From Candidatus Cellulosilyticum pullistercoris (GTDB lineage: Bacteria > Bacillota > Clostridia > Lachnospirales > Cellulosilyticaceae), in the NCBI GenBank assembly GCA_018883705.1, contig JAHLFQ010000161.1, positions 1 through 34,322 on the forward strand: 34,322 nucleotides of DNA. The letters run 5' to 3'. Below, one piece after another: positions 12,454 to 21,181 of the stretch. The position numbers were made by a program, and so were the translations under genes. The notes beneath the pieces are model-generated. The model searched no databases. It saw nothing but the letters and a program-made list of their open reading frames with translations, and was not told the DNA's origin. Each line of letters opens with the position of its first letter. The stretch's first letter is position 1.

Positions 12454-13227
12454 TTACTTCTGGTCATAAGCTGTTACTCTCATCCAGTCATACTCTGCGA
12501 TAAGTGGCACTGTACCGTCAAAACGACCTAACCAACTGTCTACACCTATACCTGGCCAAGTATTCATCATGACTTTTCCAGGAGTTTTAGGAATATTTTC
12601 TGTGACTTTATAAACTTCTACCCCATCTACATACCATGTAATGGAATCCTTTAACCATTCAAAACCATATTCATGAAATTCTTGCGCTGCATCAAACCCT
12701 AAATCATATATGTATTCGTGTTGTCCAACCCCATCTGTAAAATAATTAAATTGTACCTTGGTTGTGTCTTTACCTAAAAACTCAATATCGATTTCATCCC
12801 AAGGATTTTGATCACTGGGTCCTGTATAAGTAAAGAATGAAGAAACGACCCCTTCATTTTTAATAGGCTTCATACGTACCTCATACATTCCATAATGATA
12901 CATTTGCCTACTTCTATATTCTGCCCCAGACCATGGTGGCTTTGCCTCACCCTCTTCTTTATCAATCTTTAGTTGCATCTTGCTATCTTCAAAAGTTATG
13001 TTGTTTCCTCTCCACGTACAATTAAACATACTTCCATTTGAATAACCATCTGCTTTTTGCATCCACTCATTTTCTGCTTGTTCAAATTCTAATTCTAGTT
13101 TTATTTTACCTTTCAAATCTCTCATCCCTTTTTGTATAATTTGCTCTTCCACATGATTTTTATTTTCATTATTACATCCACAAAGTACTAATCCAACACT
13201 TAATGCCATGAGTAGGCTTTTTTTCAT
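12454..13227 (-). CDS. GH16 lichenase (beta-1,3-1,4-glucanase) lipoprotein
   Basis: This hydrolyses beta-1,4 bonds next to beta-1,3 bonds in mixed-linkage glucan, releasing oligosaccharides such as cellobiosyl-beta-1,3-glucose. The signal peptide ends in lipobox LCGC (Cys18), so the 257-residue enzyme should be lipid-anchored on the outer face. The active-site strand [10 protein letters not shown] gives nucleophile E145 and acid/base E149. The spacing E-I-D-I-E, without the inserted Met, is the lichenase type. [19 protein letters not shown] and the C-terminal [13 protein letters not shown] also fit this group. It is the first gene of a unit that continues with the 39-aa peptide and the laminarinase. 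GGAG lies 8-9 nt before ATG 13227. Upstream are a TATACT -10 and the shared 20-bp element where the -35 should be, suggesting an activator-dependent promoter. Confidence 0.9.
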   Translation of the reverse strand: MKKSLLMALSVGLVLCGCNNENKNHVEEQIIQKGMRDLKGKIKLELEFEQAENEWMQKADGYSNGSMFNCTWRGNNITFEDSKMQLKIDKEEGEAKPPWSGAEYRSRQMYHYGMYEVRMKPIKNEGVVSSFFTYTGPSDQNPWDEIDIEFLGKDTTKVQFNYFTDGVGQHEYIYDLGFDAAQEFHEYGFEWLKDSITWYVDGVEVYKVTENIPKTPGKVMMNTWPGIGVDSWLGRFDGTVPLIAEYDWMRVTAYDQK

Positions 13228-13265
13228 ATTGGTTTACTCCTTTCATCAGATTACTATTACTTTCT

Positions 13266-13311
13266 AGTATAAAGGCTTTTACACTGAGTCGAAACTTGAT
13301 AAAGTTACGAT
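13266..13311 (-). promoter_or_regulatory. Lichenase promoter with shared 20-bp element, site A
   Basis: The -10 is TATACT (13266-13271, minus strand). The -35 at 17-bp spacing (TTTCGA, 13289-13294) is poor. Overlapping it and upstream, the plus strand reads AAACTTGATAAAGTTACGAT (13292-13311). The same element, differing by four transitions, precedes the ABC importer operon. A weak -35 under such an element is typical of an activated promoter. Confidence 0.5.
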
Positions 13312-13351
13312 TAAACTAGGTAAAATTATGAACCCTTATGAAATTAAAAAA

Positions 13352-13388
13352 GAGCCTATTTACTAGTTGCTTCCTAGTAAATAGGCTC
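13352..13388 (-). terminator. Rho-independent terminator after the anchored binding protein
   Basis: A perfect 15-bp stem (13352-13366 with 13374-13388) has a 7-nt loop and is followed on the minus strand by TTTTTT. It overlaps the region directly after the stop codon of the gene at 13392-14678. Confidence 0.92.
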
Positions 13389-13391
13389 CTT

Positions 13392-14678
13392 CTAACGAGC
13401 TACATTTTCAATGAATTGGTCTGAATCTATTTGACCGCTTACAAGCTGTGATAAAGTTTCATAATATATGCTAGAAAAATTTTCATCAAATACTTGATCA
13501 TATGCAGGATGCATTGTCTTATCTTTTGCAATTTGTGCGCACTGATAGAGTGTTGGAAATACTTTTGGATTAACCTTTTGATTTTCATAGGCAGGTAACC
13601 CTATTCCATATTTTTCTATAGCTTTTGTTGAAACTTCTTTTACGATTTCAAAGTAAGCTTCTTGTAAGGACTCATCCTGGGTAATTTGACTTTGTTTATT
13701 AATGACTAAAGTATCTGCATAACCTCCTACTCCTACCGCTTGGGGGATCTCCGGAAAAGATATAATATCTATTTTACCTTTTACTTTAGAATCTGCTCCC
13801 TCTACATTAGCAGCCACCCAACTTCCAGATAATATCATGGCTGCTTTTCCTTGAGAAAAGTCATAGGAAGCATCATAGGAATCATTTTCCAAATAATTTT
13901 TTCCCCATGGTTTAGCTTGTATCAATGCTTCTAACTTCTGAGCAGCATGATAAAACTGTTCTGTTTTGAATAACTGAGGATTTGTTGCTGCTTCATATAC
14001 ACCTTCAATAGTCCCTTCAGTTAATACTAAATTCATATAGTATAAGGAGGTGAGCCATATTTCTTTTGAGCCACTACTCATAGGCGTAATTCCTTTAGCT
14101 TTTAACTGCTCTATAGTTGTTAGTAGTTCTTCGTAAGTATTTGGATATTGTAACTGGGCCTTCTCAAATAATTCTCTATTACAAAATAAAGCTGTGCACC
14201 ACCCATAAACAGGCATCCCATATATTTGTCCATTATAGGTTACGCCATCCATAGCCCCTTGTAGAGGCTTCTCACCGTCATAATATTTCTCCATTGCCTC
14301 ACTGATATCCCATACTAAATCTAAATCTACAAATTTTTTAAGTTTTTCATATCCCCAGAAAAAAAACACATCTGGAAGCTCATTGGTAATAACTGCATTT
14401 TCAATACTTGATTGATAAACCTCATTTTTAAAGGTAGTCACTTCAATCTTAATATCTGTACGTTTACTTTCATAGGTTCTAGCTACTTCATTAAGAATAT
14501 CTTCAATTCCCCCATGAATTGTCCATATCTTAATTGTTTTTACTGGCACCTCTTTATTTCTAGTACTCTTAGTATTTCTAATATCTGAATAAATGACACA
14601 TAGTAATATTCCTAAAATAGATGTTAAACATATGATAATGCCTACAATCACTCTATTTATGAATCTATCATCCCCCAT
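13392..14678 (-). CDS. Membrane-anchored ABC-type sugar-binding protein (family 1)
   Basis: This is an extracellular carbohydrate-binding protein related to ABC importer receptors (428 aa). Instead of a lipoprotein signal it has an N-terminal membrane segment (about 8-30, IVGIIICLTSILGILLCVIY). No lipobox Cys at the right place and no clear signal-peptidase site are visible, so it should be tethered by a transmembrane helix. The body from about 46 (VKTIKIWTIHGGIEDIL) through PDVFFFWGYEKL, YGMPVYGW and GKAAMILSGSWVAANVEG follows the family-1 binding-protein pattern. It follows the ABC importer operon but is separated from the last permease gene by a terminator, so it may be expressed at another level (TATAAT at 14725-14730 is a possible -10). 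It could feed the same permeases or act as a sugar sensor. The RBS is GGGGAG before ATG 14678. Confidence 0.85.
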   Translation of the reverse strand: MGDDRFINRVIVGIIICLTSILGILLCVIYSDIRNTKSTRNKEVPVKTIKIWTIHGGIEDILNEVARTYESKRTDIKIEVTTFKNEVYQSSIENAVITNELPDVFFFWGYEKLKKFVDLDLVWDISEAMEKYYDGEKPLQGAMDGVTYNGQIYGMPVYGWCTALFCNRELFEKAQLQYPNTYEELLTTIEQLKAKGITPMSSGSKEIWLTSLYYMNLVLTEGTIEGVYEAATNPQLFKTEQFYHAAQKLEALIQAKPWGKNYLENDSYDASYDFSQGKAAMILSGSWVAANVEGADSKVKGKIDIISFPEIPQAVGVGGYADTLVINKQSQITQDESLQEAYFEIVKEVSTKAIEKYGIGLPAYENQKVNPKVFPTLYQCAQIAKDKTMHPAYDQVFDENFSSIYYETLSQLVSGQIDSDQFIENVAR

Positions 14679-14736
14679 ATTAATCTCCCCTTTAGACCAA
14701 AATCAGATCATTTCCCTAGCCTAAATTATAACATAA

Positions 14737-14767
14737 AAAACAACCCTGTTCTAGAACAAGGTTGTTT
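14737..14767 (-). terminator. Terminator after the ABC importer permease genes
   Basis: A near-perfect hairpin is centred on CTAG at 14751-14754, with arms AACAACC and GGTTGTT outside the palindrome TGTTCTAGAACA. One mismatch breaks the stem. A T-run follows on the minus strand. It lies between the last permease gene and the anchored binding protein. Confidence 0.88.
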
Positions 14768-14781
14768 ATTTTCTCATTTTT

Positions 14782-15648
14782 CTATGCTTTTACTGCACCA
14801 GCAGTCATACCTCTTATAAATTGTTTTTGTAAACCAAAGAAGATAATAAGTGGTGGTAACGTTGTTACACATCCTGCTGCCATCAATAGATCATATCTAT
14901 TTTGATAGTTTCCTACATATAATCTGATTCCTACTGGAATAGTCGCTACATCTGAAGAAGTAGTCAGTACCCACGCAAACAACAATTCATCCCATGCCAT
15001 AAGGAAAATATAAATTCCTGTAGCAATTAATCCAATCCTAGCGATTGGTAATATAATTCTTATAAATGCTCCAAGTTTACTACATCCATCAATAATAGCC
15101 GCTTCTTCTAGTTCTGTTGGAATACTTGCAAAGAACCCACGTAAAATCCAAATACTAAAAGGAATAAAGAATGCAGAATACACTAAAATTAAAGCACCAT
15201 AGGTATTAATAATTTTAATACCTAACATATCTTGAATTTTAATAAATACTAAATAAAGAGGTAATAAGAACATAATTCCAGGTACCATCTGAGTTGCCAG
15301 TACAGCAGCTCCAAATATATTAGAACCTGGGAATTTAAATCTAGCTGTTGCATATCCTGCAAAGGTTGCTAAAGCTAGAGCTATAGCTGTTGTTGCACTA
15401 CATACAATAATACTATTCTTGAAATATTTAAAGAAATCTACATTCTTCCACATTTCACTATAATTACTAAAGTGACTTGGTGTCCCTAATTTACCTGTTG
15501 CAATATCTCCTTGTGTCATTAATGAAGTAATTGCCATCCATACAATAGGAAATAAAGCTAGTAAAACAAATATCCAAACAACTACTGTTGCTAGAGTGTT
15601 CATTATATCTTTTCTTCGTTTTATTTGAGATAATTTTTGTGTTTTCAT
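14782..15648 (-). CDS. Sugar ABC transporter permease, MalG type
   Basis: This is an inner-membrane subunit of a carbohydrate-uptake-1 ABC importer (288 aa, usual length). There are about six hydrophobic segments. The cytoplasmic EAA loop that contacts the ATPase reads EEAAIIDGCSKLGAFIRIILPI. The C-terminal QKQFIRGMTAGAVKA is typical of MalG-like proteins. Its ATG shares one base with the TAA stop of the upstream permease gene (TAATG), so the two are translationally coupled. A terminator follows. No ATPase gene is present in the window; such importers in Firmicutes often use a shared MsmX-type ATPase encoded elsewhere. Substrate by context: beta-gluco-oligosaccharides (inference). Confidence 0.92.
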   Translation of the reverse strand: MKTQKLSQIKRRKDIMNTLATVVVWIFVLLALFPIVWMAITSLMTQGDIATGKLGTPSHFSNYSEMWKNVDFFKYFKNSIIVCSATTAIALALATFAGYATARFKFPGSNIFGAAVLATQMVPGIMFLLPLYLVFIKIQDMLGIKIINTYGALILVYSAFFIPFSIWILRGFFASIPTELEEAAIIDGCSKLGAFIRIILPIARIGLIATGIYIFLMAWDELLFAWVLTTSSDVATIPVGIRLYVGNYQNRYDLLMAAGCVTTLPPLIIFFGLQKQFIRGMTAGAVKA

Positions 15649-16622
15649 TAGTCATTCACCACCAAATCATTTTGGAATATTTTATACCATACGCCCACTA
15701 ATGAGAGGACACAAATCATAACAATAACTGTCGCTGCTGCACCAGCACCAAATTGCCAAATTTGGAAGGAGTTACGATTAATATTAGTCATCAATAAATC
15801 TCCATACTTACCTGGGAATCCTGCACCATGTCCAAACATCATTGCTACAATATTAAACGAATAAATATAGTTGATAATACCATTAAGAATTTGTATAGAT
15901 AAAACAGATCTTAATAGTGGCAAGGTAATATTTCTAAATTGTTGCCATGCATTGGCACCATCTATTTCAGCTGCTTCGTAATAATCAACTGGTATTTGCT
16001 GAAGACCTGCTAAAAGCATCAGCATAACAAATGGAACAGTTCTCCATATAGTTGGAATCATAATAGCAATAAGAACTTTAGGTCCTGTTAGCCAGTAAGT
16101 TTTTTCCGGCATGATATGTAAAACATCTACAATAATTCTATTGATAACGCCATCTTGTTGCCACATAAAGCCCCATAATAAACCAACTACAAAAGATGGT
16201 ACAACCCAAGGAGTCATTAATAACGTTCTAGCAAGCCCTTGGAATCTAAATTTTCTGTTTAAGAGTATTGCTAATAATAGTCCAATGGAAATGACTAAAA
16301 TACTACATGAAACTGAAAAAATAGCGGTATTTCTAAAGGCATCAAGAAATCCTGAACGCATCGTACTATTAGGATCTAAGAGCACTTCTTTATAGTTGTC
16401 AAATCCTATAAAAGGTGCTTTTAAAAATTGATTGAGTGTGAATTGGTTTAATTTTAGAAATGACATACAAATTCCCGATACGATAGGAATTACATGTATA
16501 ATGAGCATGGCTACTAGCGCTGGTGCAATCAGACCATATGCTAGTTTATTTTTTTTGATTTGATACATTAACCCTTTCTTAGGTGTTTTATTGGTATGAG
16601 AAACTTTTTGAACTTTAGTCAT
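15648..16622 (-). CDS. Sugar ABC transporter permease, MalF type
   Basis: This partner permease of the MalG-type gene forms the transmembrane channel with it. About six membrane segments follow a basic N-terminus. The EAA loop is YEAAEIDGANAWQQFRNITLPLL, preceded by AGLQQIP as usual. I chose ATG 16622 (324 aa) because AGGAGGAGA stands directly before it. An upstream in-frame ATG at 16640 would include that ribosome binding site in the coding region and has no site of its own. It lies 76 nt downstream of the binding-protein gene and overlaps the next permease gene by one base. Confidence 0.92.
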   Translation of the reverse strand: MTKVQKVSHTNKTPKKGLMYQIKKNKLAYGLIAPALVAMLIIHVIPIVSGICMSFLKLNQFTLNQFLKAPFIGFDNYKEVLLDPNSTMRSGFLDAFRNTAIFSVSCSILVISIGLLLAILLNRKFRFQGLARTLLMTPWVVPSFVVGLLWGFMWQQDGVINRIIVDVLHIMPEKTYWLTGPKVLIAIMIPTIWRTVPFVMLMLLAGLQQIPVDYYEAAEIDGANAWQQFRNITLPLLRSVLSIQILNGIINYIYSFNIVAMMFGHGAGFPGKYGDLLMTNINRNSFQIWQFGAGAAATVIVMICVLSLVGVWYKIFQNDLVVND

Positions 16623-16698
16623 ATCTTCTCCTCCTGTCATAGTATATCTGCTCTATAATTAGTTCATAGAGCAGATATATACAATGCCATTATGTTAT

Positions 16699-18096
16699 CT
16701 ATTGTTGACTATAGATTGTTGTACATTCACTAGCTGTTTGATCTAAGAATTCTTGAGTTTTAGCTGGATCATATGGACCAAATACACCCATAATATTATC
16801 CCATACATTACTTAATCCTTTTTGAAGAAGTGTTTCTGATGGACCCCATCCTGCTACAGAAGGATATGCTTTACCATATTGTAATTGTTCTTTGAAAGCT
16901 ACGCGCATTTCTTCGCGTGTTACGAATTCTGTTTCGAAAGCTGCTTTAACAGCTGGTAAGTTTCCACATTTTTCTTGATATGCTATTTGAGCATCTGGAG
17001 TCATTAAATACTCAAGTACTCTATAAGCTGCTTCTTTGTTTTTAGAATTTTTAAATACTGAAAGACCACTACCACCAAAGAATGCATATCTACCTTCAGG
17101 TCCTTCAGGAATTGGAGCTGTGCCAACTTTTTCAGCAAGTTCTGGTTGTTCTTTTCTTAAAGTTGCAATTTCATAAGCTCCTGAGAACATAGATGCAAAT
17201 TCACCTGCATTAAATAATGCTTCAATTTCTGATGAGTTTTTCTCTAAAGCAGGCATACTCATAAGACCTTCTGTTGCAAGTTCTGTGTAGAATTTAACAC
17301 CTTTGAATGCTTCGTCAGAGTTAATTACAGATGTTTTATTATCTTCTGCAATAAAGTCACCACCTGCACCCCAGATCCATGGTGCATAGTTATGAATAAC
17401 GTTCCAGTCATTTTTACCTGGCATACCTAAAGCAGGTACTTTAACACCATCAATTTCTACATCTTTCATCTTAGTAAGAGCTGCTTTGAAGCTGTCCCAT
17501 GTTTCAAAGTCTTTTGTTGGATCAACACCGGCTGCTTCACAAATATCTTTTCTGTAGAATAATGCTCTTGTATCAATAAACCATGGTGCTGCGTATCTTT
17601 CTTCACCTGCACCAAGAATTTGAGTAGTTGGAAGGGTAGCATCTACGAAAGCTGCTTCTCCACCAAATCTTTCATATACAGGTGTTAAGTCTTCTAAAGC
17701 ACCCATGGCTGCAATAGCTGCAATTTGTGTGGTTCCAAGCTGAGTAATATCTGGTCCCTCTCCACTGGTTGCTGCTGTTGTTAGTTTTGTCCAAGCTGAT
17801 CCCCAGTCTAATACAGTTGGCTGTACCTCTATATCTGGATTCGCTTCTAAAAATGGCTCTAACATAGTCATAAAGTCAGCTTCTGCCTCACCACTGTTTG
17901 GCATAATCCACATGGTAACAACTGTTTTATCTCCTGAAGTTGTATCTTTAGCTGCATCCGGACTAGCTGATACAGTTGTTCCAGTTTCTCCTTTACTAGA
18001 TGTTGTAGTGGTTTCTGTACTACCACTTCCACATCCTACTACAGAAGTAGCTGCTAATGTTGTTGCTAAAAGACTAAGTATTAATTTTTTCTTCAT
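16699..18096 (-). CDS. Sugar-binding lipoprotein of the ABC importer (family 1)
   Basis: This extracellular receptor delivers sugar to the two permeases encoded after it. The signal peptide ends in lipobox VVGC. A Ser/Thr/Gly/Asp-rich spacer then leads into VVTMWIMPNSGEAEADF, the start of a family-1 solute-binding fold. PDITQLGTTQIAAIAAMGALEDL and GEFASMFSGAYEIATL are typical later segments. I placed the start at ATG 18096 (465 aa), with AAGGGTGAG 4-5 nt upstream; the GTG three codons earlier lies inside that site. It is first in the importer operon and so probably the most expressed gene. The promoter carries a shared 20-bp element. Many of these proteins bind oligosaccharides, and beta-glucan fragments are the contextual guess. 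The exact ligand is unknown. Confidence 0.93.
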   Translation of the reverse strand: MKKKLILSLLATTLAATSVVGCGSGSTETTTTSSKGETGTTVSASPDAAKDTTSGDKTVVTMWIMPNSGEAEADFMTMLEPFLEANPDIEVQPTVLDWGSAWTKLTTAATSGEGPDITQLGTTQIAAIAAMGALEDLTPVYERFGGEAAFVDATLPTTQILGAGEERYAAPWFIDTRALFYRKDICEAAGVDPTKDFETWDSFKAALTKMKDVEIDGVKVPALGMPGKNDWNVIHNYAPWIWGAGGDFIAEDNKTSVINSDEAFKGVKFYTELATEGLMSMPALEKNSSEIEALFNAGEFASMFSGAYEIATLRKEQPELAEKVGTAPIPEGPEGRYAFFGGSGLSVFKNSKNKEAAYRVLEYLMTPDAQIAYQEKCGNLPAVKAAFETEFVTREEMRVAFKEQLQYGKAYPSVAGWGPSETLLQKGLSNVWDNIMGVFGPYDPAKTQEFLDQTASECTTIYSQQ

Positions 18097-18131
18097 ATAT
18101 CTCACCCTTTTGTTATGTATTTGATAATATA

Positions 18132-18176
18132 ATTATATACTTATATAAAATTATAAAAACTCAACAAAATTACGAT
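18132..18176 (-). promoter_or_regulatory. ABC importer promoter with shared 20-bp element, site B
   Basis: The minus strand has a perfect TATAAT (18132-18137) but no good -35. Nineteen nt upstream the plus strand reads AAACTCAACAAAATTACGAT (18157-18176). This matches the lichenase element at 16 of 20 positions, with all four differences being transitions. The offset from the -10 is within one base of that at the lichenase promoter. Confidence 0.55.
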
Positions 18177-18225
18177 AATACATTAAAAAATTAACTTTTT
18201 AGCTTTATTGACTATCTTTTTTAAC

Positions 18226-19974
18226 TTAATAAGGTATCTTTAATAGGATTTTTGTATATTCTCCACATCTAGAATCAATTTCTATGACCTCATTTGTATC
18301 TTTTAAATCATAGTAAAGTAATATTCTAGTAATAATTGCCTTCAAACCAAATCCGGATTTTACCTCTAATTTTTCACCAGTTTTAATTTTTTGTATCATT
18401 TCTTCACTTATACCTATGCCATCATCTTCTATTGTAATAAACATCATTTTTTGCTCTTTATTTAGCTTTATAGCAAGATGTACATTAACAGGTTGTCCTA
18501 TTTTTTTTATGCCGTATTTAATACTATTTTCTACTAGCGATTGTAATGTAATCTTAAGAATCTTGTGTTCTAATGCCTCTTCTTCTACATCATAGGTTAT
18601 ATGGATAATATTTGGATTCCTAATAACCGCAATCTTTACATATTCTTTCACAATTTGTAGTTCTTCTTGAATCGTAATAACATCGTCTCCCGTCCCTAAG
18701 CAAGCTCTATAATATTTGGCTAAAGTTTTAATCAGCTCATCAGCTGCTTCCTTTTCTTCTAGAGCAACCATGATACTAGCTGTATTTAGTGTATTATATA
18801 AAAAATGTGGCTTAACCTGATGATTAATAATAGATAATTCTAACCGTTTTTGCATTTTTTCTTTCTCTTTTACTTCACTCACTAATTCTTTGATTTCTTG
18901 CATCATTTCATCTAAGGCATAAGTAATCTCATATACTTCTGTATAACTTGTTGCTATAGTAAAATGAGTGTCTAAATTACCTTGTTTTCCTACCATTCTC
19001 GCTTTATCTGCAATGTGTTTTAACGGGAGAATCACTTTCCTTTTGATGAGTAAAGATGCCCCGCTCAAGAAAATAATATTAACTGTAACTGCAAATAAAA
19101 AAATTGTATTCATATTTGTATTAGCTCTAGCATGGCTGTTAATGCCCATAATCTTACCATTTAATATAGGCATATCTTGTATCACATAATAATACTTTTT
19201 ACTCCCTCTTTTGATATAGTTATATTCCTTATCTTCCCACCTTACGATCTCTTCTATATTGTTTAACTCTATATCCCTAGGTATTTGAAAAGTTTGATCT
19301 AAACTATCTTTAATCCTTACTTTTAAATCAATATTATCCAGCATATCGCGACATGTTTTTTCAAACTCTCTAGGATCTATATAAATGATCAAATAACCCA
19401 ATGACTCTAATTTATCTCTAGAACGTATCATCCTTGCTAAATATAGAGTACTTCCCACTTCTGGTTCTAAGACATTGGTACCTATCCCCCAATATACGCT
19501 TCCTTTCTTTTGCTCTATTAATGATAAATCTAACTGTTCTAAAAAATCTGCTGTATTTTTTAAATAACTAGGTTCCTTAAACTCAGAAATCACATTACCT
19601 TTGCTAGTAATAATATGTATCGATCTTATGCCATCTCTACCCACAAGAGCATCTCTTAATGTCTTATTGACTACTCTCATATTTGTTTCATTTTCTATCG
19701 ATAGTGCCTGCTGAAGAAATGTATTGGTTAATAACTCAGCAGATATTCTCTCATTCTCTTGCATATGCTTAGTTATAAAATAAGATACTGTATTGAGTGC
19801 TTCTTGATCTCCTTTTTTAAGTTTATAATCTACCTCTTTTTGTAACATCAATTGGAATAAAAAAATTCCAAAAAATAAAGAAATACTCATAGTTATAAGA
19901 TAACTTCTAATCAAGATCCAACTTACACTTTTAATATGTATTTTTTGCTTCAAATGTCTATATGGGCTAATCAT
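18226..19974 (-). CDS. YesM-type sensor histidine kinase
   Basis: This is a membrane sensor that phosphorylates the response regulator encoded just upstream. From GTG 19983 it would be 585 aa. I prefer ATG 19974 (582 aa), which has GGGTGAG about 4 nt upstream and overlaps the regulator gene by 8 nt. TM1 is at about 20-45, an extracytoplasmic domain at about 46-288, TM2 at about 290-310, then HAMP. The His_kinase motif NHQVKPHFLYNTLN carries the phospho-His (about residue 390). The HATPase has VENSIKYG, EDDGIGI and SGFGLKAI. This family commonly pairs with AraC-type regulators next to sugar ABC importers and senses the sugar or its binding protein. Only a weak A/T stem follows the gene, so read-through into the importer operon is possible. 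Confidence 0.93.
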   Translation of the reverse strand: MISPYRHLKQKIHIKSVSWILIRSYLITMSISLFFGIFLFQLMLQKEVDYKLKKGDQEALNTVSYFITKHMQENERISAELLTNTFLQQALSIENETNMRVVNKTLRDALVGRDGIRSIHIITSKGNVISEFKEPSYLKNTADFLEQLDLSLIEQKKGSVYWGIGTNVLEPEVGSTLYLARMIRSRDKLESLGYLIIYIDPREFEKTCRDMLDNIDLKVRIKDSLDQTFQIPRDIELNNIEEIVRWEDKEYNYIKRGSKKYYYVIQDMPILNGKIMGINSHARANTNMNTIFLFAVTVNIIFLSGASLLIKRKVILPLKHIADKARMVGKQGNLDTHFTIATSYTEVYEITYALDEMMQEIKELVSEVKEKEKMQKRLELSIINHQVKPHFLYNTLNTASIMVALEEKEAADELIKTLAKYYRACLGTGDDVITIQEELQIVKEYVKIAVIRNPNIIHITYDVEEEALEHKILKITLQSLVENSIKYGIKKIGQPVNVHLAIKLNKEQKMMFITIEDDGIGISEEMIQKIKTGEKLEVKSGFGLKAIITRILLYYDLKDTNEVIEIDSRCGEYTKILLKIPY

Positions 19975-21067
19975 TAAGCTCACCCACCACTTTCTTATAC
20001 TCGTTAGGTGTCATATGAATATACTTCTTAAACAACCTTGTAAAATAAGTGGTATCTGTATACCCCAATAAGTCGCATACTTCATACACCCTTAAATTCT
20101 CTTCTCTTAATAAAAATTGGGCACGTTTCATTTTTATACGCGTTACAAAATGCAGGAAATTTTCTCCTGTTTCATTCTTAAAAAGACTACAAAAATAATT
20201 TTTACTTATAGATAATGTTTCACTTATAGTAGTTAGTGTAATCTCTTCATCTATGTGCTCAACTACATATTGGCAAGCTTGCATTACTACATTATCCTTA
20301 TAGATCACCCGACTTTCTTCCAAAATCTTAAATATTCCTTTTACATTTTTCTCAAATCCCTCTATAAGTTCCTCTTTTATATTCGCTTCTTGCTCTCCAT
20401 AATGAAGATATTGTTCAATATTCTTTAGTTTAGTTAAGTAGATATATTTTTCTTTTACCCTACTTACTAATTCTTCTAATATGTAAGAAAATCTCATACA
20501 CATACTAGAAATATGTCCTTCTCCTAGTTCTCTTTCTTCTTCTACAATCTTCTCTAAAACCTCAAGTGCTTTTGAATTAATTCCCATTATATATTTAATG
20601 AGTAATTTATCATTTTCCCTAGAAAATACCCTCTCTTTACTATTTTCTATTTTTATATCATGTGATTTATATCTATTTTCACTTTCCAACTTTTTCAGTA
20701 GTTTTTCCTTAATCTTATTTAAGGTCTCTATCATCTGCTCTTCCTCTATAGGCTTTAAAAGATAATCTGTTACACCATATTGAATGGCACTTTTAGCATA
20801 CTCAAATTCTCCATATGCAGTTAAAATGACTATTTCTCCTAGATAGCCACTCTTTCTTGCTTCTTTCATTAACTCTATTCCATTCATAATAGGCATTCCT
20901 ATATCCGTAATCATGACATCTATTTTCTGTGTGGCTTGCTGGACTAATGCTTCTTCACCATTTTCTGCTTCACAGACTACCTCAAATCCTAATTCTTCCC
21001 ATCCTATTAGTTTATTTAGCCCTTTTCTTACAATAGGCTCATCATCTACTAATTGTACAGTAAACAT
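19967..21067 (-). CDS. YesN-type response regulator with AraC DNA-binding domain
   Basis: This is the transcription factor of the two-component pair. The receiver domain (1-120) has acidic pocket VDDE, phospho-acceptor D55 in MITDIGMP, T in LTAYG and K in LLKPIEEEQ. A divergent middle section (about 125-265) follows. The C-terminal AraC-type double helix-turn-helix is at about 270-366, with LTTISETLSISKNYFCSLFK and VCDLLGYTDTTYFTRLFKKYIHMTPNEYK. I chose ATG 21067 (366 aa). The upstream in-frame TTG (21085) would put the ribosome binding site GGGGGGG-A inside the gene. It is first in the unit and overlaps the kinase gene. It is the natural candidate to bind the shared 20-bp elements of this locus (inference). 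Its own promoter carries a different, long palindrome. Confidence 0.93.
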   Translation of the reverse strand: MFTVQLVDDEPIVRKGLNKLIGWEELGFEVVCEAENGEEALVQQATQKIDVMITDIGMPIMNGIELMKEARKSGYLGEIVILTAYGEFEYAKSAIQYGVTDYLLKPIEEEQMIETLNKIKEKLLKKLESENRYKSHDIKIENSKERVFSRENDKLLIKYIMGINSKALEVLEKIVEEERELGEGHISSMCMRFSYILEELVSRVKEKYIYLTKLKNIEQYLHYGEQEANIKEELIEGFEKNVKGIFKILEESRVIYKDNVVMQACQYVVEHIDEEITLTTISETLSISKNYFCSLFKNETGENFLHFVTRIKMKRAQFLLREENLRVYEVCDLLGYTDTTYFTRLFKKYIHMTPNEYKKVVGELND

Positions 21068-21083
21068 AAATCTTCCCCCCCAC

Positions 21084-21142
21084 AATAATAGGTATTAGAA
21101 TCATTCTAACACCTATTATACAATACAATTATTTATTTTCAA
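21084..21142 (-). promoter_or_regulatory. Response regulator promoter with long palindrome
   Basis: On the minus strand TTGAAA (21137-21142) and TATAAT (21115-21120) are 16 nt apart. An inverted repeat then starts inside the -10 and covers the expected transcription start. Its arms are 21085-21100 and 21104-21119 around TCA, about 16 bp with one mismatch (a G-U pair in the transcript). No T-run follows it, so it looks more like an operator or a 5' mRNA hairpin than a terminator. The -35 overlaps the upstream neighbour's terminator region. Confidence 0.6.
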
Positions 21143-21143
21143 A

Positions 21144-21175
21144 AAAAGAGTTGAATTTTATCATTCAACTCTTTT
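21144..21175 (-). terminator. Terminator of the receptor-phosphorylase operon
   Basis: A perfect 13-bp stem (21144-21156 with 21163-21175) has a 6-nt loop and is followed by a T-run on the minus strand. It starts a few nt after the stop codon of the second phosphorylase gene. Confidence 0.93.
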
Positions 21176-21181
21176 AATATA

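Noticed and set aside
18177-18225. Terminator between the kinase gene and the importer promoter.
   Set aside because: Only a weak A/T-only pairing can be drawn; not supported as a feature.
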